Position numbers and translations under genes: made by a program. This document shows, piece by piece, positions 47,375-57,776 of a stretch of 64,000 bases of DNA. The stretch's first letter is position 1; the number at the start of each line of letters is the position of its first letter. Under the pieces are notes generated by a model. That model saw only the letters and a program-made list of their open reading frames with translations, was not told where the DNA came from and did no database searches. Origin of the DNA: Diogma glabrata (Eukaryota > Arthropoda > Insecta > Diptera > Cylindrotomidae); contig OY856187.1 of assembly GCA_963693315.1 (NCBI GenBank), positions 376,278,990 through 376,342,989 of the forward strand, in the 5' to 3' direction.

Positions 47375-47995
47375 TTGATAAATGCATAACATACAATTTT
47401 ACCCACAACACAAACACTTTTTGTACCAACGTAATCTATTACTAATACTTGTTTACGTATTATTAATTTTTACTTTGTATATAGTGGGTTACTCAGTTAC
47501 TAGTCAGTGGCTTACTAGTCAATATGACTCGTTCCTCATATAACGGATTTTTTTAAAAATTTACAAAAGGATATAAACAATACACATTGGCTGTTTGTGG
47601 TGTAACTTTTTGCTTGTGTACGAAGCTCCAGGCAAGCCTACTAGATCTGATTATTTCATATCCAATGATTTGTAAACTATGAATGTCGAAATAAACTTGA
47701 ATCTATCCATGACTGCATTTTGAGATGGATAAAATATAAATGCCGATCACAAGTTTTGCATATTTACTAAAAAAGCTCTGATGGATCCAACTCATGCTCT
47801 ACATGTAACGGATTGGCTAAATTTACATTAATAGTATTTAGTAGGTTGCTTGTTGCAATTATAGTTGCTTTGATAGTTTCGACTACACCTACACATGAAT
47901 TCAATTTTTTTTTGTGTGGAGAAAACATCTAAACAATTTCCATTTCATATTCACTTTACAAATCTTTAACGGATTACGTTAAATTTTACAAATGC
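47375..47995. other. Spacer, no gene seen
   Basis: No motif or repeat recognised. Confidence 0.5.
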
Positions 47996-47998
47996 TTA

Positions 47999-48179
47999 AG
48001 GAGCCCATACACGATCAATCATGAATGTCAATCTTGACGGATGATAAAAACTCAAACATCTTTAAAATTTCATAAAATTCTACTGCAACTCATTATCAGT
48101 CATATACAATACATACAGAGTACGTAATGAATGACAATCACGTTGATTGTCATTCAAAACAGACCGTGCATGGGCTCCT
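47999..48179. mobile_element. 181 bp MITE, PIF/Harbinger-type
   Basis: Ends AGGAGCCCAT(A/G)CACG are inverted, with arms continuing at lower identity ('gaatg(t/a)caatc'). TTA lies on both sides (47996-47998 and 48180-48182). An internal perfect palindrome, GAATGACAATCA-cgt-TGATTGTCATTC, lies at 48129-48155. The TWA duplication fits PIF/Harbinger. Confidence 0.85.
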
Positions 48180-48184
48180 TTAGA

Positions 48185-49080
48185 CGTTTTGATAAGAATC
48201 TAAGATTACTTTTGTGTTAAAAATAAGCTAAACGAATAATGTTTTACATCCAACCGATTGCAGTATGATTTAAAAATGTCTGATTCTCTCGGACCCATCC
48301 CTTTTTTGAAGTTAAGAAAATATTCGATTCGATTCGAGTTTCAAATCAAACGGATTCCAACCATTTAATGATCGGATCAACACAAATTGCTTGTGTATAG
48401 ACAAAATATTCGAATAAGGTTTGCATGGTATATCCAACAAACGTTGCTTGTCCTCTGCACAATGCTCTGTATAGCTGAAAAGGTGTCACGATTTGTGTGA
48501 AATTTTACAAATTTTCAGCAGACATTCAGCAAGAATTCAAAGTCAACACATTGTTTACATTTGTTTACTATACATAAAACTAGAACCAAGCAAATTGTAA
48601 CAAAGCTTTTGTCCCCGTAAAAATTCATTTGTCCGGAAAACTTTTTTTTGTTTGAATCAACGCGATCAATACAACTTATCGTCTTTTTAGTCATTTTTTT
48701 CTCAACTCTGTTATCAATGGTTTTATTTTCATCGATTGCTGTCTCATTTTGATATGTTGTTGATTCATAATTTTTTTGTTATATGTACGTGGACATTTTG
48801 TATTAGAAAGAGAGTTTTGTGATTATACTCAAACTGAAGGTTTATAATTTGAAATGTAATATTTTTTTAATTCTTAACAAATTTTTTTTTAATATATTCT
48901 TTTTATTAAATTTATAGCTGAATTCGAAGTAAATAATTTATTCAAATTTCGTTTAGTTAGATAATTTTTTTTAATTAGCCAAAGTAGTTAAATTCAAAGA
49001 AATTAGAAAAGTTTTATTTTGTGAATATAAAACAATTATTATTAGAAAATTTTTATTTGTTTGTGTTGTTTTTAAAACGA
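48185..49080. other. Spacer, no gene seen
   Basis: AT-rich, with 'attcgattcgattcg' near 48322. No coding motif. Confidence 0.5.
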
Positions 49081-49087
49081 CAGTCAA

Positions 49088-50110
49088 TGTTTTTTTTTTT
49101 TTTTATAAATTAACGTCTCTGAATATCCGAAGATACCATGCCAACTAGGGATAAGAATGGAATGCAAATTAAGATTCTCTGAGAAATTTATGAACGTTAA
49201 CTTTAAAGCCTTGAGGATTAAATTCATCAGGGAAAACCCAGGAAGGTAAGGCATTCCAAAGATGAGAGACTCTGTTGAAAAAGTCACGTTGAAAACTTGA
49301 AAGGCTACAGTTATACACCTAATTATTTGAACTGTAAAGGGATGCGCTGCTACGTTTGCTCTGGTGTGACGCGAAAGGTTTGCTGATTTAGGTAAAATCG
49401 ATTTGATCTCTTCAGAAGCTCGTTCATCCATAATATATTTATAAAATATAGTCAAGCAACATTTCTTCTGTGCTGCAAGGAATCAAGACCGTTAGTAAGA
49501 CTTGGGTTACCAATGAGTTTAATAGCTCTACGCTGTACAGAATCAAGGCAGTTGAGACTACTCAAGTAAGCTCCACCCCATATGTGAGAACAGTATTTCA
49601 TGCAGGGACGTATAAAAGATTTATAAACTAAAAGAAGTTCGATAGCGAACATATCGAAAAACTTAAGACATCGCCCCAAAAATCCTAACTTTTGAACAGC
49701 ATTCTTAGCCAGATTAAAAATATGAGAATTCCACTTCATATTATTTTCAATCTCAACTCACAGAAGTCTGACAGACTCATTCTCTAAAAGATTTTTGGGG
49801 CCAAACGTTAATGGAAAAGGATTGGGTGTCGTTATCCTAGAAAAATGACAAACCTTTGTTTTGCTTGTATTGAATTCAACACTGTTAGCAATACCCCAAT
49901 CCATAATTATTTTAAGATCAGTGTTAAGGGAATCTATCAATTTTGACCTACACTCACTAAGCGCTAAGGGTGTATATAATTTAGGTGCTTCATGAGACGC
50001 ATGAAGCGTGCTATCATCAGCAAAACTATGTATAGGATGAACCGTTAAGTCCAACAAATCATTAATATAGATAAGAAAAAGAGTTGAATTGAAATTAAAT
50101 GAAGGCGTCG
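49088..50110 (-). pseudogene. Jockey-superfamily LINE, 5'-truncated, with poly(A) tail
   Basis: The minus strand encodes the end of a LINE RT: LFLIYINDLLDL, then HSFADDSTLHAS (the YADD box as FADD), LNTDLKIIMDWGIANSVEFN, and SKTKVCHFSR. After a frameshift come MKWNSHIFNLAKNAVQKLGF, SFIRPCMKYCSHIWGG and DSVQRRAIKLIGNPS. A further shift leads to IFYKYIMDERASEEIKSILP, then SRHTRANVAAHPF. A poly(T) run on the plus strand at 49089-49106 is the poly(A) tail. 5' truncation and a tail are the normal result of LINE insertion. Frameshifts at about 49455 and 49750 show it is inactive, though each block is well preserved. Confidence 0.9.
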
Positions 50111-50123
50111 ATCGGAGTTTCTT

Positions 50124-50156
50124 CTTGTAGTTTTTTTTGTTGTAAAAAACTACAAG
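50124..50156. repeat. Perfect 13 bp hairpin at LINE 5' edge
   Basis: CTTGTAGTTTTTT pairs with AAAAAACTACAAG across a short loop. It is followed by ATCAAC/GTTGAT. It sits at the point where the LINE coding sequence stops being recognisable. Confidence 0.65.
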
Positions 50157-50404
50157 ATCAACGTTTAAGTTGATTAATTTTCTTTTGTTTTTTTTTGTTA
50201 AAATTCCCAAACAAGGCCCGGAACAGGCCCACATAAGATTGCCCTAATAGGGTTTGCCCTTTCTAGACTGACCACGCCCTAATTGTATTCAGGTATCCCC
50301 TAACTAATTTCTGATCGGGAAGTTTAGACTATAACTTAAGAGTTCGTCTTCTTCCTTAGTGAATGGAATTTAGGTTTTGTTGTGGTTTTTCAAATTTTCG
50401 GTTG

Positions 50405-50618
50405 TAATACCACGAGTCATTGAAATTTTTTCGAAAATTTTTTGATTTTACGAATTAAATTATTTAGCAACACTGCGAATCAAAGCGCACAATAAACCAC
50501 GAGTCCGAAGGACGAGTGGTTTAAGTAGTGGTTTGATTGAGCAGTGTTGCTTAAAAATAATTTAATGAGTAAAATTGAAAAATTTTAGACAAAAATTTCA
50601 ATGAAGAGTGGTATTTAA
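50405..50618. mobile_element. ~214 bp palindromic MITE
   Basis: Left arm 'taataccacgagtcattgaa' pairs with right end 'ttcaatgaagagtggtattt'. The inner arms pair around 'ttaaattatttagcaacact'. The centre, near 50505, is 'ccacgagtccgaaggacgag' followed by TGG. The arms are roughly 80% complementary; there is no coding capacity. Confidence 0.8.
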
Positions 50619-50619
50619 T

Positions 50620-51320
50620 GAGATAATTTTTTTTAATTATAATTTTGTTTAAAAGATAATTATTAGTTTCTAAATAAAATTTTTCTACAAATTATTTAAT
50701 AATACAAAATTATGTAAAAATGCAAATAATAAAAATGTCCGTTTTCATTCATAAATATTTGCATGTTTGTTTATTTGTCAAAAATAAATTACAAATTTAT
50801 GCGCCTATTAAGATGAAATTATATTTCATTTTGTTAGAAGAAAAAATGACAACAAAGAATTTTCATAACGACAAAGCAAAATTATCGACGACAAGAAGAA
50901 TTGCCGACAGTTAAAGCAAAGCCTACTGTTAATATATCATAGTTTGTATGAATGAAAAATAAAATTTCTGACAGCAAAAAAAAATTATCGCCTTAATTTT
51001 TCGCTGTCGTTTAAGGTGTTGTCTCTGAGTTTTTTTTGTGCCTTGCAATCTATTGTAACTTTGCAAATATACAAATTTTCAGTGGATGACAAATTTTTAA
51101 AAGCATCCACATATTGCTGACTGGCATATAGTCCTCTCTTCGTTTCGATCCTCTCTTTGCCCGATCCTCTCTTTGTCCGACGAAATAGTTTTTTTAGGAG
51201 ATATTTGGATATTCTGGTAGTAAATTTGTTTAGTGTAATTACTTTAAATTAAAAATAAAATTAACAAAACTCAAAAACTCAGCTGCAAAGGAAATCAATA
51301 GGGCATGTTTCAATTTGTAA
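50620..51320. other. Spacer, no gene seen
   Basis: AT-rich. The frame at 50720-50914 has no motif. Near 51130-51180 is a short 'cctctctttgtccga'-type repeat, read two to three times. Confidence 0.5.
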
Positions 51321-51322
51321 CA

Positions 51323-52795
51323 AAAAAGTCGGACAAGTGCGAATAAAATTCGCTCGCCAAGGGTTCCGTGAATGTAAAAGAACACAATATCAAAAATATA
51401 TGATATAAAGTTATGTTGTAAAGTCTTTATATCGCCAGACTATGGACGCATAACAGAATAAATGTTTAATCGTAGACGTCAATAGTAAATGTCAATCACA
51501 TCTACATTGATCAAAAATGTTACTTAAGGTTAAATCTTATCCATAGCTGTTTATGTTAACTAAAGAAAGATTTAACCAGTATTTTAATGGTTTAAATTGG
51601 GAATATTTGTTCTATAAATTAGCGTCGAAATATAGGGTGGTATACATACACTTAAAATAGCACTTTTTTATCAATAACTAAAAAACTGTGCATCGCAAAA
51701 TTCTAAAAAATCATGCCAATTTTCTTAAATTAAGTGCTCTTTCAAATGACACCCCACTCATTTGGGTCCAAAAAAGTTTTTTTTTACCCTCCACACACCC
51801 ATCTCCTAAACACACAGAAATATAATTATTTGAGACCTCGCTATAATTGTCGTTTAAAGTTTACCAAACTTCCTGTCTATATGCATTTTTCCAAATTTTT
51901 CTGTCAATCAGTGTCGAAACGTAGGGGGAGTACGGTTTGAAAGTTTTACTTTTTTTATGCAAAATTCATATTATTCTCGGTTGCAAATTTATACGAAATT
52001 GTTGTTGCAAAATATCTTTTTTTCTATTTTTGCAAAACGCAAACACAAAGAAATTTTTTTTTCTATCGATTTATAATTTCATTATTCTAATCCTATACCT
52101 TTTTCTCACCTCAAATAATTGCTTTACCTTCTATCGATCGATGAGCTGTGACGCAAGGAGAGGGGGCAACTTTTTGTGTCACTTTATTGATAATAATTCA
52201 AAAACTATGCATTGCAAAATTCTAAAAAAATGGCAATGTTTCTAAAATCAAGTGCTCTTTCAAATGACACCCCACATGACCTGGTTTTAAATGATGTTTT
52301 TGCCCCTTAACATTCCCACCCCTTTAATAAATATAGTTATGAGTATCTGCCACTTTTCTATATTTTTCATTAAAAACCTACTCATTTTTCTATCATTCTA
52401 AATATATTTCAAGATTTTCGATAAAGTAGGGTCGGAGTTAATCGGGGCAATAAAACATCGAGAAAACGTCATTTTTCAAAATTATACAAAAAATGGTGAG
52501 GTGTGAAATTCCAAAATGTATTTTTAAATAATGCTGAAATAAAACCCTTTCATATGATACCCTACTCGTCTCGATAACAAAATGTATGTTTTCAAAGGCT
52601 TTACATCGTACCTCTTTAAAACAAACGAACACAACTTTATTAATTTTTAAGCCCACCATCTTATGTAGATAGGTTAGTTTTATAAGCACCTCAAATTTTA
52701 AGTTTATCGGATTAATGGTTCACGATATAATCGAAATAATGTGAAAAACACGTTGTACTCACCAATAGTGTTCCGTATAAAAAACGGAACCCTAA
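51323..52795 (-). mobile_element. Modular element, copy B (~1.47 kb)
   Basis: Inverted partner of 34701-35935. It begins 'gtcggacaagtgcgaataaa', then GGGTTCCG at 51360, and ends ACGGAACCCT (52781-52790) with the terminal GTTCCG/CGGAAC hairpin. Relative to copy A it carries about 200 extra bases, roughly 51940-52160. The minus-strand frame at 52438-52689 (83 codons) spans the segment matching copy A's 34862-35062 and is longer and uninterrupted here. If the element ever coded for protein, this is the best-preserved piece. Otherwise it is a non-autonomous repeat. Confidence 0.8.
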
Positions 52796-52814
52796 AAGAA
52801 TTGGCTAAAAGCAC

Positions 52815-53045
52815 AGAGATGTAAGCTTCAAAAGAACAGATGGTTTGGCTATCGCATTGGAAACCAAGACACGACATACAATTTTAAAAATTTATGACGA
52901 TTAGGATTGTGCAGATACTGTGATTACAAATAAACAAGAGAGAAAAGTATCTGAATTATTCCACAAGTTAAGTTCTGATGATATGTAAAATGCTGATGAA
53001 ACAAGTCTTCTATACTGTACCAAACTAAATGCTTCTTTAGTTTAG
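52815..53045 (+). pseudogene. pogo/Tigger-type DDE transposase scrap
   Basis: One frame reads KEQMVWLSHWKPRHDI, matching the 'GWL.KFK.RH.I' block that follows the DNA-binding domain of pogo-like transposases. Another reads KVSELFHKLSSDDM, stop, then NADETSLLYCTKLNASLV, matching 'QIYNADETGLFYK.LP.KTL', which carries the first catalytic Asp. Stops and at least one frameshift are present. Sequence after 53050 is no longer recognisable. A pogo-like terminus elsewhere in the window (20636-20692) supports the family's presence. Confidence 0.65.
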
Positions 53046-53049
53046 AAAT

Positions 53050-56035
53050 CTGTGACATAGTCAGGTTAAATAGAGCAATGAATCGCATTTAAGTGATTTT
53101 CTGCTTAGATGCTCTTAAGGTTTTTGACTTTGTGGACGACCACTGTTAAGTTTTAGGATTGGTTGAAGAGGGTGCAGAGCTAACGTTGGGATGCAGAGCT
53201 AACACGAACCTCTTATTTAATTTCCTCTATCTTTTTATGTGAAAGGATTTATTGGTTAGTTATCTAATCTTTGAAAAAAAAAAATTGCGAGTGCATTTTG
53301 TTTAAGAAAAAACACTGCCGCACTGCTGCTGATCTCGTCGTTCTCGTCACCAATGGTGCTAAAATAAAATCGAATGCAACATGCCTCAAACTTCATCTAC
53401 CTCCCGTATTTCTGGACAGTCGGTTAGTGTAAACAGTTAAAATGTCAAAATCCAACGAAATCCAATGGACTTCTTTCTTCGATTTGTACATAAATGTAAC
53501 CTTTGCCAAAGTCTTTAGTCACGGATGGCTTCAAATGTAAATAATAGCCACCAAAACCACAGAACGCGTTTTGTTGTGGACTAAAACTCCCTATGTCCTT
53601 AAAAAGATCTACGTGTTGTTGTGACACATATTGTTATTGTTATGACACAACACATTTTAATAAAATAAAACAAATAACCATAAATTATTGTGAATCAGAA
53701 AAAACATGGTTGGAATCCGGGCTAAATAAAGATTATTTTGTGACTAAGGAAACGTGATCAATTACAATAGCGTTGAACGTGATGCGAAGGAATTTCAAAA
53801 AACAAAAACCATTTAAAATATTTCAATATTAAAATTATTTTTAAAATTAACTACATATTACGAACTGGGATTTAAAAAAAAAAAGAAATAAAAAAAATTC
53901 TTTATAGAAAGAAGGTCATCTTTACAAACAATGAAGTCTACAATATTTATTATCAATTTAAAAGGTCGTGGATTTTGATTTTAAAAAGTGAATTTTTTAC
54001 TGAAATCATTACCGGAAGTAATTAGTAAACTAGAATAAAACATAAGTAGACAATAAAACAAGAAGTGTTACAATGAAATGGTTATTTATTATTATTCAAT
54101 TTGGTTTGTGACGTTTGTTCTTAATGAAATATGTATGCTTTTTTTTCATTAAATGTCTGGTTCAAAAGAAAGTTGACAATTTAAATAATTACTTCAAAAG
54201 TTCAATGGGTTTTCCTACTTCAGACATCCTTCTTTTCCTTCCCAAATTAGAGAAAGTGTCCATTCCGATTGCGCAAATAAAATGGAACAATTATACCAAA
54301 AGAATTTATTTAAATAACATGCAAACGTTTAATTATGATACAGCTGCTCTAGTTTTTGTTATCCATCTAACTAAACATTAATAATTATATTTATTCATAA
54401 ATTAACATTGAAAATGGAGGAAAAAAAACGTTACCACAAATTTACGTTAAATCCTGTTTGATATCAAACATTTTATACGTACAAGGTATAAAGTAGACGC
54501 AAATTGAGGTAAAATAATTTCTTTCGTATATTCATATTCTCAAAATTATTGTTCATTAAATTTCACCTTCTATTTATTTATGATATATTCGTATTCGTAT
54601 CATATGTAGGCAGGTTTGTATTCTCTTCAACGATTGATTCATAAAGAGAAAGCCAATACATATAACAAAATATTAAATGTTCATTTCTGAGTAAACTTTA
54701 ACATTGAAATTTTTAAAGATCCGAATGTTTCGTAATATGAGATAATTTTCTATCCGTTTTGCCTACGTCTAACTTGTTTACTTTGATTTTATAACAGTCA
54801 GTTTACCAATTTTGGTTCAAGGATTAAAGGTAAAAATCTCTAGAAAAATAGTGATGCTTTTAGTTTAAAATGCATGATATCTAAAAATATATCTTTAATT
54901 GAGAGTCTTTAGTACCAAAATCACTTGCAGTAGACAAGTTATATGCAGAGAAACGACAACTATATTAAAAACCTTAGCTACTACATATCTTTATTCCAAT
55001 CAATGAAAGTAATTAGCATTCTAGATAGTAAAATTAATATATGTAAGTCGAACAAGTTTATTGTTTGATTCCGTTAGAAAATTGCCCAGAAAAGTTCTCC
55101 TTTAGAGCTCCTCTGTAATACATTTTTTTTTTCAGAAAAGGATAGTTAATCTGCAAATGCCTGATTTTTTCAACTGTTCCTAATAGTATGAAGCGTGATT
55201 CAGCCAGAAAATTCGCAGATACTCTAAATAGAGAGCTTTTCTGCCTTCAACCACTTTCGACGAACAGAAACGATTTTCATTTATCAATTAGTTTTAGATT
55301 TCCATGTATATTATTCTATAGAGAGCGCAAACATTACAAGTTTCACAAAAAGAACTTGTGTTACAAAAATGCAAACGAAAGAAATTTTCGAATTTCTGAA
55401 ATTGTAACCCAATATCAGGAAAGAACTCACTAAAACTTTCAAAGAAACGACGACTGCTTTAGGTTCGTTTACATGAAAAAAATATACAATTTGTATGTGA
55501 TGTCCAATAGGTGATTTAAGGAATTTTTCGGCTATATTATTTTATACAGAATAAAAGCAGGGTTTGCATTACATTACATACTAATAAGCAGCTTTTTTAA
55601 AACTTTATGAACACTTCGGATACAACTATAATGTTTAAAAACAAACAATAACAAATAATAACAACTTAAACTGTCTAACCCAGCGATCGGAAATACGTGG
55701 CACGCGTGCCAAACTTGGCACGTTTGAAAATTTGTCGGCAAACATTATTGTGAAATTGTGTCCAAAATTTACATTAAATTCAAGTTTTTTAAATCATAAT
55801 AAGGAAAACTTTTTTCCAGATATTTTGTAATACAAGTTTTCCTAACAAGTTTCGCAATGTTTTCTAAACAAGTTTTCAACTTTGAAAAAATTGGCAACAC
55901 ATTTACTAATTGCTTATCCTTCGACATACTTTTGTGAGTTTCAGTGATTAACACTGCATAAATGTTGCGGTGAATAAATGTTACAATTAATCTAGAAAAT
56001 GAAAATCTAATAAGTAGGTGTAAACTAGTTGCGTA
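53050..56035. other. Long AT-rich spacer; possible hAT-like end near 55680
   Basis: About 3 kb without gene motifs. The frames at 53445-53627, 54115-54381, 55188-55433 and 55769-56038 are unassigned. A perfect 14 bp palindrome, TGGCACGCGTGCCA (55698-55711), follows CAGCGATCGG at 55680, which could be a hAT-type terminus (CAGnG start), but no opposite end was found. Confidence 0.4.
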
Positions 56036-56037
56036 CA

Positions 56038-56168
56038 ATAGTACATTATGATGCTAGGACGTAAGCTAAAGATTTTGAACGGATGTGGAGTTTGCAAATC
56101 GAGGTGCCAGCCGAGATTTGCACCTACATTAAGTCCAAAATAGCTTACGTCCGTGCATCATATACTAT
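56038..56168. mobile_element. 131 bp hairpin MITE, 'ATAGTA' ends
   Basis: Starts ATAGTACATTATGATGC and ends GCATCATATACTAT. Further pairs include GGACGTAAGCTA/TAGCTTACGTCC and TTGCAAATC/GATTTGCA around a GC-rich tip near 56107. Nearly the whole unit folds on itself. It shares its outermost bases with the element at 57031-57167. Confidence 0.85.
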
Positions 56169-56623
56169 TTTTTATTCGCCGCAAGCAAAATATTTTAAGA
56201 AAAGTTGTTTATTCTAAATTAAAATTATACATTTTCATAAATTTTAAAATAAAAATATGTGGAACAAGTAACCTTTGACAAAATATTTATTATTTTTTCC
56301 AAATTATTGTGTAGCTATGACAACAAATGATAACAACTATTTTAATTGGATAATGAAATTTTGAATTTGGGGGTTGCTTTGATAAATAATTTTATTTTTC
56401 ATAGAATTTAAACAAATACAAATGCTTTTTACTTTTTTGGACGTAGCTATGACAACAAAATAAATAGTTGAAAAGTGAAGCTTTAAGGCCGCAAATCACA
56501 GTAATAAAGCAACACTTTAACATGTAGGCGAATAAAAAATTTATTTTTTGCAATTCCGAATCACAATTCAACGTATTTCGATATTGTCAACAATCCCAAA
56601 AAGTGAGATTTTTCCGCACTGTA

Positions 56624-56793
56624 GCCCTATTCCGGTACATCATGTAATAGGAATTGAGAAATAAATTATAGCAATTTTTAACTAGTATTCCGTGTCGCGG
56701 GAAATAACAAATTCGTATTAGAAAATATTTCTTTATTTCATTTATTGCACTTTTTTCTCAATTCCCAATTCCCAGGGAAATGCCGGAATAGGC
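56624..56793. mobile_element. 170 bp MITE with GTA flanks
   Basis: Inverted ends GCC(C)TATTCCGG(T/C)A enclose arms with 'ggaattgagaaa' on both sides. GTA lies immediately outside each end (56621-56623 and 56794-56796). The 3 bp flank suggests a target duplication, though GTA is not the usual TWA. Confidence 0.65.
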
Positions 56794-56942
56794 GTACTGT
56801 TTTATTTTTCATGGAAAATTGTCTCAATGCTAAGTTGATAATAGAAATGTTTACTTATATTTTAATATGAATGTAGATTGTAAAAAATTTGGTTGCAGAA
56901 TAATTTTGTTTTCGGAATTGCAAAAAACGTTGTGTGCAACTC

Positions 56943-57020
56943 GTTGCACAAATTGATTTTTTCCGCACTTGTCGTATATTGAAATTACGACGAGTGCGGA
57001 AAAAACCAACTTTGTGCAAC
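56943..57020. repeat. 78 bp hairpin
   Basis: GTTGCACAAA (56943-) pairs with TTTGTGCAAC (-57020), and TTTTTTCCGCACT with AGTGCGGAAAAAA. An 11 nt loop separates ACGAC halves. 'tttttccgcac' also occurs at about 56610 and 57670, so the motif is locally repeated. Confidence 0.75.
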
Positions 57021-57030
57021 TAGATACACA

Positions 57031-57167
57031 ATAGTATATTAAGAAACTAGTTTCATAATCGACGATTTTATCGCACGCAATCTGTGTAGAAAACGACCCG
57101 CGCAGCGGGGAGTTTTCTAAAGGATAAGTGCAATAAAACGTCTTATGAAACGAGTTTTTTATACTAT
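57031..57167. mobile_element. 137 bp hairpin MITE, 'ATAGTATA' ends
   Basis: Starts ATAGTATATTAAGAAACT and ends AGTTTTTTATACTAT. Inner pairs include GTTTCATAA/TTATGAAAC, TTTTAT/ATAAAA and TAGAAAAC/GTTTTCTA around a GC-rich tip, CCCGCGCAGCGGG. Only 10 bp separate it from the preceding hairpin. Confidence 0.8.
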
Positions 57168-57179
57168 TTTTTCTATTTT

Positions 57180-57770
57180 GCATTTTTTGTCTTGAAATTT
57201 TAAAAAATATTTTTTATGTTTTAATGTTTTAAAGAAAATTTCTAAAAATTTCAATTCAAAATGCGTTTCATCATATTTCTATCTATTTTTGTTGTTGCAA
57301 AACTAGCTTTCATAAAATGTGTATTTTATCAAAATATAGTCAATTTGATATTTTGTTATTATTACTAATTATTTTAATTAATTAAAATATTTAACACTAA
57401 TTTAGATTATTTTTTAATAATAAGATTAATTAATAAGAATAATTTTATTTATATAATTATTCGTTTTAACTTTCACTGACGTTTGTATGACCAATGTGAC
57501 CAACCTTGAAAAACAAAACTTTGCGTATCTTAATGAAGGCCATTTCGATACGCATTTGGGTATCGAAATTACTTTATTTTAGACGCAAAATAGAAAAAGT
57601 ACTATTCTGCACTCGAGTACCACAATACTACATATATCGAAACTCGTTTGAGTTCAGAAAAGTGAGTTTTTTCCGCACCGATTTTTCATTTCAGCACTGC
57701 TGCCAATTTAAAAGACGAAACGGTGCGTTTGTGTTGGTAAACATTTTTATTAATAAAGTAGAAATGAATG
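57180..57770. other. Spacer with short hairpin
   Basis: AT-rich. A perfect 10 bp stem, ATTTCGATAC/GTATCGAAAT, lies at about 57542-57569. No gene motif. Confidence 0.5.
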
Positions 57771-57776
57771 AAAACA

